Shown here one piece after another: positions 1 to 6,013 of a stretch of DNA of 8,344 nucleotides; position 1 is the first letter of the stretch, and every line of letters starts with the position of its first letter. The stretch is from Lachnospiraceae bacterium. GTDB taxonomy: Bacteria; Bacillota; Clostridia; Lachnospirales; Lachnospiraceae. The position numbers were made by a program, and so were the translations under genes. Under the pieces are notes generated by a model. It had not been told where the DNA came from. It did no database searches and worked only from the letters and a program-made list of their open reading frames with translations. The stretch is taken from contig CAAEAB010000208.1 of assembly GCA_900753685.1 (NCBI GenBank), forward strand, positions 1-8,344, given 5' to 3'.

Positions 1-438
1 CCCGCCAGTACAGGTCTTTAACATCATCGGATAACCAAAAACCTTTCCCGCCTCCCGAATATCCTCCGGCGTTTCCACCTTCTTAAAATCCGGCACCGGC
101 AGTCCGTGCTGTTTCAGCCATTCCTTCTGATGATATTTATTCTGGATATGCAGGAGCGTCTCACTGGACGGATAAACCTTATGTCCCTCCGCTTCCAGTT
201 CCTTTAACGCTTCCGCATTAATATGTTCAAATTCATAAGTTACCACATCTACTTTTTCTGCCAGCTCATGAAATGCATGGACGTCATCAAATTCCGCCAC
301 GATATGCTCGTCCGCGATACTGTCTGCCGGACACTTCGGTGTTGGGTCCAGGATTACAAAATAAGTATCCAGACGTTTGGCATCTAAAATCATCATCTTT
401 CCAAGCTGGCCGCCGCCAACAATTCCTATTCGATACAT
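1..438 (-). CDS. purK: 5-(carboxyamino)imidazole ribonucleotide synthase PurK, N-terminal part (runs off left edge)
   Basis: PurK is a cytosolic ATP-grasp enzyme of purine synthesis. It uses ATP and bicarbonate to carboxylate AIR to N5-CAIR, which PurE then rearranges. Seen here are the first 146 codons of an open frame that continues past base 1. The protein begins MYRIGIVGGGQLGKMM, the glycine-rich start typical of PurK. VVTYEFEHI follows at about residues 78-86, then the ATP-grasp linker with VYPSS and NKYHQKEWL, and the start of the ATP-binding domain at GYPMMLKTCTGG (about 135-146). The ATG at 436-438 is preceded by GAGAGG ten bases upstream, and no better start lies nearby. It has its own promoter (496-524) and is separated from the upstream peptidase gene by a terminator, so it begins a separate, probably purine-related, transcript. 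More than half of the protein (the family is about 370-400 residues) is outside the window. The family call is secure. Confidence 0.95.
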   Translation of the reverse strand, partial: MYRIGIVGGGQLGKMMILDAKRLDTYFVILDPTPKCPADSIADEHIVAEFDDVHAFHELAEKVDVVTYEFEHINAEALKELEAEGHKVYPSSETLLHIQNKYHQKEWLKQHGLPVPDFKKVETPEDIREAGKVFGYPMMLKTCTGG

Positions 439-495
439 ACGTTTTAAGCCTCTCTTTTCAATTTCAAGTACACCCTGGCGCACTAAACTATTCTC

Positions 496-524
496 ATTGT
501 ACCTGTCCGTTTTTTATCCGTCAA
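496..524 (-). promoter_or_regulatory. Sigma-A type promoter for purK
   Basis: On the minus strand TTGACG (519-524) is followed after exactly 17 bases by TACAAT (496-501). Each hexamer differs from the TTGACA/TATAAT consensus at one base. Transcription would start near 489, giving a leader of about 50 bases before the purK ATG. That leader is too short for a purine riboswitch. The promoter lies directly downstream of the terminator at 537-567, as expected for the start of a new unit. Confidence 0.85.
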
Positions 525-536
525 TAGCCGTCCATC

Positions 537-567
537 AAAAAAAGACCCAAAACCGGGTCTTTTTTTT
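537..567 (-). terminator. Intrinsic terminator after the M29-type peptidase gene (symmetrical, could work both ways)
   Basis: A GACCC/GGGTC stem (544-548 with 555-559) closes a six-base loop. It is flanked by seven A on the left and eight T on the right, so the stem can extend through A-T pairs. On the minus strand the hairpin is followed by a run of T, the classic Rho-independent layout. It lies 30 bases beyond the stop codon of the peptidase gene and just before the purK promoter. The symmetry would also stop transcription arriving on the plus strand, but no plus-strand gene is seen here. Confidence 0.9.
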
Positions 568-570
568 CGA

Positions 571-603
571 CTTATTAAGCGCGCTTATTAATGTTCATTA
601 ATG
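571..603. repeat. Short palindromes and direct repeats between the peptidase stop codon and its terminator
   Basis: A perfect 12-base palindrome, TAAGCGCGCTTA, lies at 576-587. The word CTTATTAA occurs twice around it (from 571 and from 584). The 8-base palindrome CATTAATG (596-603) spans the stop codon of the peptidase gene, and ATTAATG also occurs just before it. It could be an operator-like site or an extra 3' hairpin, but it is short and AT-rich, so chance is quite possible. No function is assigned. Confidence 0.35.
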
Positions 604-2700
604 ACTGTTAAGCGGTAAATTTAAGTCCTCCGTTCCTTCCAGAACAAAGCGTCCGTCCCGCAGAATCGAAAACATATTTTCGCCCTTATCCACAACAAAA
701 ATCTCTTCAATTTCATCATAGGGAATCGTAATATCTGTATGGCAGTTAAAATATGCCTGAAAGTCTTCTTCGTTCCGACGGGCGGAAATTTCATTTTCCC
801 TGGCAATGATTTCCTTGCCGTCCGGATTATATACCGAATGATCTTCAGCCCTGGAATAACACGTATCGCCAATGGCAAAATGAGGTCCCATCTTCTCTAC
901 AATAAGTATCGGCAGCCGTCCGGTAATATCATATTTCTGTGCTGCAGCGTAGGCCGTCGTATTCGTTCCGATGGCAAATTCTCCCAGAGGCAGACTGTCC
1001 CTTCCAACGAAAAGATAATCTTTGATCAAACGGCGGTTACTATCCCTGTCCTCTGAATTACCACAATCATAGCTTACGATCTGTCCGTCGGAGAAACGGA
1101 GCATCAAGTCTTTAAAATGAATCCCATTTAAGTAAACGCTGGCAGCATGAAGCAAGCCTTCTGTACCTTTCAGCATCGGACTTGTAAACACCTCTCCAAG
1201 AGGAATATTCACATCCGCACAGCAGTTTTCAAAGTTTGTCTCCTTTTCCGGATTTTTCAGCGGATGGAGACGCACCTTCATCACTGTTTTATTCGGAGAT
1301 TTTCCCCGGACATAAACATACTCGCCCTTGTCCAGAACATCAATGATTTTTTGCTGAATTTCCCGGTATATGTCATTATCCAATGTATTGACCTTGACAA
1401 TTTCGTTAAATACAGCCTCATAATCCGACCCGATATCCGGCGTAGGAAAGGCGATAATCGTAAAGCTGATTTCCGAGCTTTTCATATACCGCTCTGCCAG
1501 TTCCGCCTGGAGATTTGAAAACTCGGCTTCCAGTTTCTGCTGTTTCGCGCTGAGGCGACAGGCATTTTCTTTAAGCTTCGGCACAAACGGAATTTCCCCA
1601 AAGGTCTCAAAGCAGGCCGTCCCGGCATTCGATGAAATCCATTCCCGGCACTCTTCATAGGCTTTCTTCAATGCGGCCAGATGCCGATTTGCCATGGCCC
1701 GGTCGTAATAAATCGCCTTATCTTTGCAGTGATCAAATTCAAACTGGGGATTTACACTCTTTCCCTGATAGCCCACCCGTACCTGACGCCGGTTAAGAAT
1801 GGTCGTCGACGCCGGAAAAAATACCGGCTCCAGCCTCCGCTCCCGGAATTTCTCCACAGCTCTTCGAAATACCCGCTCAAATCCAAGGCTCCCCCGAACC
1901 GTGACATATTTTTTATTTTCTAAGGATATCCGGTTCACCTCAAATCCCCGGATATAACCGTCCACAAAGGTCTCCGCCATGGCGTCAATCTCTTCTTCAG
2001 GAAGACGATTCATATGTTCTGCCGTCCCAAGCTCCGTATCGGATATGTATGTTCCGAAACGGTAAAGATATCTCAGGTCTGTCAAATCCTCTGACATGAT
2101 AATCTTTTTAATTGGCGAAAAATCCGGATCCTGCTGCTCATGAATCCGCCAGGAAACCATCTCGTCACTGTAATCACTAACAAACCAGTAAATCGCCTTT
2201 CCCAAAGTCTCCGCTGAAGGCCGGCTGCTTTCCTCTTCGCCATAGACAAAATCTGTATAAATCTCCACAAACAGTTCCCATAAAACGACCACAGCTTCCA
2301 GATTTCCCATCATCCATAATGAAAATGACTGATAAATCTCACTGGCCAAAAACGAAAGAAGTTTCCCATATTCTTTACCGAAAGCTTCTGATGCCCGGTC
2401 CGGATTGGCATAGCTGCTTTCATAATCCTGACGCAGCGGACGGTAAATCCGCCCATAAAAGCTCTGCCACTCCTCCAACGGCCAATCTTTAAAATCATGG
2501 ACAGCCTGCCAACTCCTAAACCCATCCAATTCGGTCATCCAATTTGACAGTTCGGAGAAAAAGTCCATCCATAATAATCCATCCCGTCCAAAACAATTAT
2601 CCGCCCTTTTCCTTTCATATTCTCCGGGAATTTCACGGATACGTGCCATGGCAAGATGATATCGTTCCATTAAAAATGCTTCTTCTGTCACCTTTTTCAC
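598..2700 (-). CDS. Large M29 (AmpS/AmpT-like) metallo-aminopeptidase-family protein with long N-terminal extension
   Basis: The C-terminal part (about residues 490-670 of 700) matches the M29 aminopeptidases, cytosolic two-metal enzymes that remove N-terminal residues from peptides. The family's metal-binding pattern is present in order: Glu503 in NIPLGEVFTSP, Glu573 in LPLGEFAIGTN, His607 in PHFAIGDTCYS with Tyr615 nearby, and the His654-x-Asp656 pair in CHTDITIP. All expected ligands are kept, so activity is plausible. Typical family members are about 410 residues. Here roughly 250 extra N-terminal residues, rich in Trp, Tyr and acidic residues and probably helical, match nothing I recognise. 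No signal peptide or membrane span is seen. The start is uncertain. The longest reading uses GTG at 2698-2700, but the only good GGAG (2702-2705) is just one base away and fits the GTG at 2689-2691 better; an ATG lies at 2668-2670. It is the last gene of the VanZ-led unit, nine bases after the preceding gene. Substrate is unknown. Confidence 0.75.
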   Translation of the reverse strand: MKKVTEEAFLMERYHLAMARIREIPGEYERKRADNCFGRDGLLWMDFFSELSNWMTELDGFRSWQAVHDFKDWPLEEWQSFYGRIYRPLRQDYESSYANPDRASEAFGKEYGKLLSFLASEIYQSFSLWMMGNLEAVVVLWELFVEIYTDFVYGEEESSRPSAETLGKAIYWFVSDYSDEMVSWRIHEQQDPDFSPIKKIIMSEDLTDLRYLYRFGTYISDTELGTAEHMNRLPEEEIDAMAETFVDGYIRGFEVNRISLENKKYVTVRGSLGFERVFRRAVEKFRERRLEPVFFPASTTILNRRQVRVGYQGKSVNPQFEFDHCKDKAIYYDRAMANRHLAALKKAYEECREWISSNAGTACFETFGEIPFVPKLKENACRLSAKQQKLEAEFSNLQAELAERYMKSSEISFTIIAFPTPDIGSDYEAVFNEIVKVNTLDNDIYREIQQKIIDVLDKGEYVYVRGKSPNKTVMKVRLHPLKNPEKETNFENCCADVNIPLGEVFTSPMLKGTEGLLHAASVYLNGIHFKDLMLRFSDGQIVSYDCGNSEDRDSNRRLIKDYLFVGRDSLPLGEFAIGTNTTAYAAAQKYDITGRLPILIVEKMGPHFAIGDTCYSRAEDHSVYNPDGKEIIARENEISARRNEEDFQAYFNCHTDITIPYDEIEEIFVVDKGENMFSILRDGRFVLEGTEDLNLPLNSH

Positions 2701-2709
2701 GCTCCGTTT

Positions 2710-3042
2710 CTATAAAATAACCTTCAATATGCCAATCAGGAAAACAATGCCGTGGAGTACTGCAGAAACAACACATATCCGGCATCCGGAATAAAGATAC
2801 TTTCCAGCCACATCTGTTCTGGAACGGTCCCGTGATGAAATCGCCGCCCCCACAATACTCCCGATCATTGTTATATAAGGAATGAGACAGACCGGCCCGC
2901 TCATCTGGCCGCCCCTGTAAATACCTAAACCTATTAAAAACGCCAGCACGGCAAGAGAAATAATTCCCGCTGCCAAAGCATAAATGCCGGATTTTGTCCG
3001 ACGTTTCTCAACCTTTGTAAAGCTATAGACCTTATTTGACAA
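2710..3042 (-). CDS. Three-span membrane protein of unknown function (resembles DUF6142)
   Basis: This is a 110-residue protein with a basic N-terminus (KVEKRRTKSG, residues 10-19) and three hydrophobic stretches at about 20-41, 50-70 and 88-108. The last two are separated by a charged loop, SSRDRSRTD. It resembles the small DUF6142-type membrane proteins of Lachnospiraceae; that name is from memory and is not secure. Translation begins at a TTG codon (3040-3042) inside the last codons of the VanZ-like gene, giving an 11-base overlap. The GGAGG at 3050-3054 lies seven bases before it, and no ATG in this frame gives a better start. The overlap points to translational coupling with the VanZ-like gene. 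The peptidase gene follows after nine bases. No catalytic motif is visible. Confidence 0.8.
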   Translation of the reverse strand: MSNKVYSFTKVEKRRTKSGIYALAAGIISLAVLAFLIGLGIYRGGQMSGPVCLIPYITMIGSIVGAAISSRDRSRTDVAGKYLYSGCRICVVSAVLHGIVFLIGILKVIL

Positions 3043-3481
3043 GCCAACGCCTCCTTATCCGGTTCATCAGCCAGAAAATCACATAGCCAATAAGACCGCC
3101 CAATGTATTTAAAATCAAATCATCCACATCAAAGGAACCTACTCTGAAAATCAACTGGATGCATTCGATAAATAAGCTTAATAAAAATGTCATTCCGACC
3201 ACCCGGAAAAAATTCCGGTTTTTCCGACGAACAATCGGCACCATTACACCAAAGGGAATAAATGCCAGAACGTTCCCGAAAAGATTCAAAACAAAAGCTT
3301 CCACCCCTACCAGGTCTCTATATGTATAAAAACGCATGATCTCTTTAAACGGCACAAGATTATAACGATAAAAATTCTGTCCATCCGTCCGGCCATACCC
3401 TTCACTCCAAAAACAGACATAGGCTAAAATCGCCAGATAAATAATCAGAAACACGACCGTGCCCCATTGAATTTTCTTCAT
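3032..3481 (-). CDS. VanZ-like family integral membrane protein
   Basis: This 149-residue protein has four hydrophobic segments at about 8-25, 62-84, 92-112 and 121-140. The VanZ-like family signature is clear: NLVPF at 41-45, NLFGNVLAFIPFG at 66-78, an Ile-Glu-Cys-Ile-Gln core at 105-109, and FDVDDLILNTLGGLIGY at 117-133. VanZ itself gives low-level teicoplanin resistance by an unknown mechanism. Most chromosomal relatives have no proven role, so no resistance function is claimed. The ATG at 3479-3481 has GAAGGTG just upstream (minus strand). It is the first gene of a likely three-gene unit with the overlapping three-span membrane protein and the M29-type peptidase, and a candidate promoter lies about 80 bases upstream. 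Length and motifs look complete. Confidence 0.92.
   Translation of the reverse strand: MKKIQWGTVVFLIIYLAILAYVCFWSEGYGRTDGQNFYRYNLVPFKEIMRFYTYRDLVGVEAFVLNLFGNVLAFIPFGVMVPIVRRKNRNFFRVVGMTFLLSLFIECIQLIFRVGSFDVDDLILNTLGGLIGYVIFWLMNRIRRRWLVK
3050..3054 (-). promoter_or_regulatory. Ribosome binding site that fixes a TTG start
   Basis: GGAGG on the minus strand sits seven bases before the TTG at 3040-3042 and lies within the coding region of the VanZ-like gene. The ideal spacing is the main reason for accepting the rare start codon of the three-span membrane protein. Confidence 0.8.
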
Positions 3482-3517
3482 TTTTCACCTTCTATATCCA
3501 TAATAATTTCCCTGAAA

Positions 3518-3547
3518 CAAAAGAAAAGGACAAGAATCCGTCCTTTT
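3518..3547 (-). terminator. Hairpin with T-rich tail: probable terminator of the pyr operon
   Basis: On the minus strand AAAAGGAC (3540-3547) pairs with GTCCTTTT (3524-3531) around an eight-base loop, followed by CTTTTG. The stem is eight base pairs with an interrupted T tract, so it is a moderate rather than strong intrinsic terminator. It lies 28 bases beyond the stop codon of the 50-residue membrane gene and before the VanZ-like gene. It also lies downstream of the candidate promoter at 3559-3587, so it would form the 5' end of that transcript. Confidence 0.6.
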
Positions 3548-3558
3548 TCTTCCGTTCC

Positions 3559-3587
3559 ATTGTAAACGCCGCCTTTTAAAAAAGCAA
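3559..3587 (-). promoter_or_regulatory. Candidate sigma-A promoter for the VanZ-like / membrane protein / peptidase unit
   Basis: On the minus strand TTGCTT (3582-3587) is followed after 17 bases by TACAAT (3559-3564). The -35 box matches four of six consensus bases and the -10 box five of six. The -35 box lies in the last codons (Leu-Leu) of the 50-residue membrane gene. The predicted start near 3552 is about 70 bases before the VanZ-like ATG, leaving the hairpin at 3524-3547 at the very 5' end of the RNA. Confidence 0.55.
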
Positions 3588-3728
3588 ATACTTTTTATCA
3601 TTCAGCAGCTGACCACCACAGATAATCGATAAAACACCGACAGTCAGACCGACAATAATGCATACGATACCCATGGCAATATTAGCGCCGCCGATACGTC
3701 CCATTGATTTATATACTTTCTCATCCAT
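3576..3728 (-). CDS. 50-residue single-span membrane protein downstream of pyrE
   Basis: This small protein begins MDEKVYKSMGRIGGANIAMG. It has one long hydrophobic stretch at about residues 15-38, rich in Gly, Ile and Val, and ends with the charged tail LLNDKKYLLF. The start chosen is the ATG at 3726-3728 because AGGAGG (3736-3741) lies seven bases upstream. The same frame is open further upstream, to an ATG at 3774-3776, but that would overlap the end of pyrE and lacks a ribosome binding site. It follows the pyrE stop codon by 13 bases and is probably the last gene of the pyr operon. I do not recognise a named family. The strong ribosome binding site and tight spacing argue that it is a real gene. 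Confidence 0.75.
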   Translation of the reverse strand: MDEKVYKSMGRIGGANIAMGIVCIIVGLTVGVLSIICGGQLLNDKKYLLF

Positions 3729-3735
3729 AGAACTG

Positions 3736-3741
3736 CCTCCT
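3736..3741 (-). promoter_or_regulatory. Ribosome binding site that fixes the start of the 50-residue membrane protein
   Basis: AGGAGG on the minus strand lies between the pyrE stop codon (3742-3744) and the ATG at 3726-3728, with an ideal seven-base spacing. It supports the short 50-residue reading over the 66-residue one. Confidence 0.8.
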
Positions 3742-4419
3742 CTATTTGACACCATACTGTAAATAATAGGCATCAATCGCTTCCTTTAATGTATCATCAA
3801 TGATTACTCTGCCATTATATGGTTTATTATACAGATATTCCACAACCTCTGCCATAGATACAATGGCGCTTGTCTCAAATCCGTATAAATCCTTAATTTC
3901 ATCCAATGCACTCTTTTCTCCGCCTTTACCCACTTCCATACGATTAAGTGAAACAATAAGACCCTTGATCTCCACATCAGCCTGAGCTTTAATGATCGGG
4001 AAGGTTTCTTCGATGGATTTTCCGGAGGTTGTCACATCTTCAATGATCACGATCCGATCGCCATCTTTCAGCTTTGTTCCGAGAAGAATGCCCGTATCGC
4101 CGTGATCCTTTACCTCTTTACGATTGGAGCAATAACGGATATCCTTTCCATATAACTCGCTGATAGCCATTGTGGCAGCAACTCCCAAAGGAATTCCTTT
4201 ATAAGCCGGCCCGAACAATACATCAAAATCCAAGCCATAATTATCATGGATCGCCTTAGCATAATATTCTCCAAGACGACGTAACTGGGTTCCGGTCACA
4301 TAGGCTCCCGCATTCATGAAAAACGGAGATTTTCTTCCGCTCTTTAACGTAAATTCACCAAATTTGAGCACATCGCTCTCTACCATAAATTCGATAAACT
4401 CTTTCTTATATTGTTCCAT
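3742..4419 (-). CDS. pyrE: Orotate phosphoribosyltransferase
   Basis: PyrE transfers the phosphoribosyl group of PRPP to orotate to give OMP, the fifth step of UMP synthesis, in the cytosol and normally as a dimer. The PRPP-binding motif of type I phosphoribosyltransferases, IVIIEDVTTSGKS, is at residues 123-135 with its Glu-Asp pair at 127-128. The flexible catalytic loop with its Lys and Arg residues, NRKEVKDHG, is at 99-107. An FTLKSGRKSPFF stretch (23-34) and FGPAYKG (69-75) correspond to the orotate and phosphate contacts of the longer bacterial/yeast-type enzymes. The 225-residue length is normal for that type. The ATG is preceded by AGGAGG with seven-base spacing. It starts 14 bases after the sulfite-reductase-like gene ends, so the two are probably co-transcribed. 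OMP made here is the substrate of PyrF in the same operon. Confidence 0.97.
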   Translation of the reverse strand: MEQYKKEFIEFMVESDVLKFGEFTLKSGRKSPFFMNAGAYVTGTQLRRLGEYYAKAIHDNYGLDFDVLFGPAYKGIPLGVAATMAISELYGKDIRYCSNRKEVKDHGDTGILLGTKLKDGDRIVIIEDVTTSGKSIEETFPIIKAQADVEIKGLIVSLNRMEVGKGGEKSALDEIKDLYGFETSAIVSMAEVVEYLYNKPYNGRVIIDDTLKEAIDAYYLQYGVK

Positions 4420-4433
4420 GACTGTTTCCTCCT

Positions 4434-6008
4434 CTATGCCTGACAGTATTCTTGAATCACTTCCAAAGCGGAGCCATCCGCCAGCGCATCTATATAATCT
4501 TTTTTCTCTTTTGTAAGCATCTGACCTAATTCTATGAGCATTTCCGGAATCCGTTCTGCTAAAACTACTCCGGCCTTTTCTCCCAAACGGCTGCTGTCCA
4601 CGCCGACATGTCCGCCGACAAAGCAGTCAAAGGCTTCCTTCATCTCACCGTTCACCTTCACCTTCCGTCCGGAAAATCCCATGGCTGCCGCCGCATGTCT
4701 TGCGCAGCAATTCGGACAGCCGCTGATATAAAGCTTAGGAAGACGATTTTCGTCCAACTCTGCTTCGGCCACCGCCGTTTCCACGGCTCTGCAAAGCTTC
4801 TGGCTCTGATTGATACCCGACTGACAGGTCGGCGTACCGATACAGCTCACCGACATACGCACCGGACTCATCATCATCCGGTCTTTCATAGCTTCCAACA
4901 GTTTTCCGACTTCATCCTCTGTGAGATTGCGGATATACATTTCCTCATCCATACTGAGCCGAATTTCTGCTTCCGGTATACCGGCGAGAATTTTCTGAAT
5001 CCTTCTTCCATCCGAAAGCCTCAGCTGTCCGCAGAGCGGGTGAAGGACAACCGTATACCGGCCAATCTGCTTCTGAGGAAGCACCACCAAATTTCCAGAA
5101 GCCTTGTCGTCTTCCGTCAGGATTTTTTCCGCCGCCATATTTCCATTTTTCTGCGCAAAAACCGGTTCGATACCGTCAAACTGACATTCTTTTCGAACTT
5201 CTTCCAAATGCTTTTTATAACATTCCATAAAGGCTTCCACACCCATACGCCGCGGTATAAAACGCACCCGGGCACGGGCCTTATTCGTATAATCACCCTC
5301 AGCTATGAAAAGACGGATCATAGCTTCCACATAATAGAGAACTTCCTTCGGCTCAACTAGAGTATCGTAAGGAATTCCCAGAGCCGGCTGATTTCCCATG
5401 CCTCCAGCCAGCCACAGCCTAAACATCGGTCTTCCATTATCCGTCACACCGACAAATCCCATGTCGTTAACGGTTGCACAGCCCGTATCCGAAGCGCCAG
5501 AAGAAAAAGCTACTTTTAATTTTCTTGGCAATTTATATCCAGTAGCATTGCGCAAAAAATAATCTCCGACCTGACGGGCATATGGCGTCACGTCAAAGGC
5601 CTCCGCCGGATCCACACCGGCCATCGGCGAAAGAGATACATTCCGAGGAAAATTTCCGCCGCCGCCCCGGGTGAATAAATTGTGGTCAATGGCATCCTTC
5701 ATAATATCGCATACATCATCGATACCCAGGTCATGAAGCTGGACAGCCTGCCGCGTTGTGAGATGGATTTTATCCAACCCATATTTTTCGGCATAGCCCA
5801 GAATGAGATTGAAATGTTCTTTGGATATAATACCCGAAGGGGTCCTCAAACGAATCATAAATTTCCCGGTCTCTTTTTGGGCGTAGCTGCCCATGCCGCC
5901 GGACATTCCTTTAAATTCATTTCTCGTCAGTGCTCCTTCTAGAAATTCATGGCCTTTTTTTCGAAAAGCATCAACTTCTTCTTTCAATATTTTTTTATAT
6001 GCTTCCAT
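4434..6008 (-). CDS. Siroheme/[4Fe-4S] sulfite/nitrite reductase-family protein inside the pyr operon
   Basis: Proteins of this family make six-electron reductions of sulfite to sulfide or nitrite to ammonia in the cytosol. The [4Fe-4S]/siroheme cysteines are in place: C389-x5-C395 in CIGTPTC, and C431 with C435 in GCPNCCARH, the last being the likely bridging ligand. Anion-binding basic residues are also kept: Arg53 or Arg55 in MIRLRTPSG, Arg122 in FPRNVSLSP, and Lys163-x-Lys165 in LPRKLKVAF. Known nitrite reductases have K-x-N at the last site while sulfite reductases have K-x-K, so sulfite is the better substrate guess; this is inference. Length, 524, fits the single-polypeptide ferredoxin-type enzymes. 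No extra ferredoxin or flavin domain is seen. The ATG lies five bases after pyrD with only a weak AAAGGT upstream, so translation may be coupled to pyrD. No sulfur, nitrogen or siroheme-synthesis gene is in view. Confidence 0.9.
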   Translation of the reverse strand: MEAYKKILKEEVDAFRKKGHEFLEGALTRNEFKGMSGGMGSYAQKETGKFMIRLRTPSGIISKEHFNLILGYAEKYGLDKIHLTTRQAVQLHDLGIDDVCDIMKDAIDHNLFTRGGGGNFPRNVSLSPMAGVDPAEAFDVTPYARQVGDYFLRNATGYKLPRKLKVAFSSGASDTGCATVNDMGFVGVTDNGRPMFRLWLAGGMGNQPALGIPYDTLVEPKEVLYYVEAMIRLFIAEGDYTNKARARVRFIPRRMGVEAFMECYKKHLEEVRKECQFDGIEPVFAQKNGNMAAEKILTEDDKASGNLVVLPQKQIGRYTVVLHPLCGQLRLSDGRRIQKILAGIPEAEIRLSMDEEMYIRNLTEDEVGKLLEAMKDRMMMSPVRMSVSCIGTPTCQSGINQSQKLCRAVETAVAEAELDENRLPKLYISGCPNCCARHAAAAMGFSGRKVKVNGEMKEAFDCFVGGHVGVDSSRLGEKAGVVLAERIPEMLIELGQMLTKEKKDYIDALADGSALEVIQEYCQA

Positions 6009-6013
6009 TTTTG

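Noticed and set aside
439..495. A purine riboswitch or PurR-type leader before purK
   Set aside because: The leader is only about 50 bases and shows no aptamer-like pairing or terminator/antiterminator pair.
273..601. Two overlapping plus-strand open frames across the purK start, its promoter and the terminator
   Set aside because: They run through a strong minus-strand promoter and terminator and overlap purK; the products look random.
739..1518. Two plus-strand open frames opposite the peptidase gene
   Set aside because: They are explained as shadows of the minus-strand gene; neither has recognisable motifs.
3032..3481. Reading the VanZ-like gene as a glycopeptide resistance determinant
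   Set aside because: No vanA-type genes are near, and most chromosomal VanZ-like proteins have no shown resistance role.
3729..3776. An N-terminal extension of the 50-residue membrane protein by 16 residues
   Set aside because: It would overlap the end of pyrE and has no ribosome binding site, whereas the internal ATG has an ideal one.
4608..5360. A 250-codon plus-strand open frame opposite the reductase gene
   Set aside because: It is antisense to a gene with clear family motifs, has no good ribosome binding site and gives a low-complexity, His/Arg-rich protein resembling nothing known.
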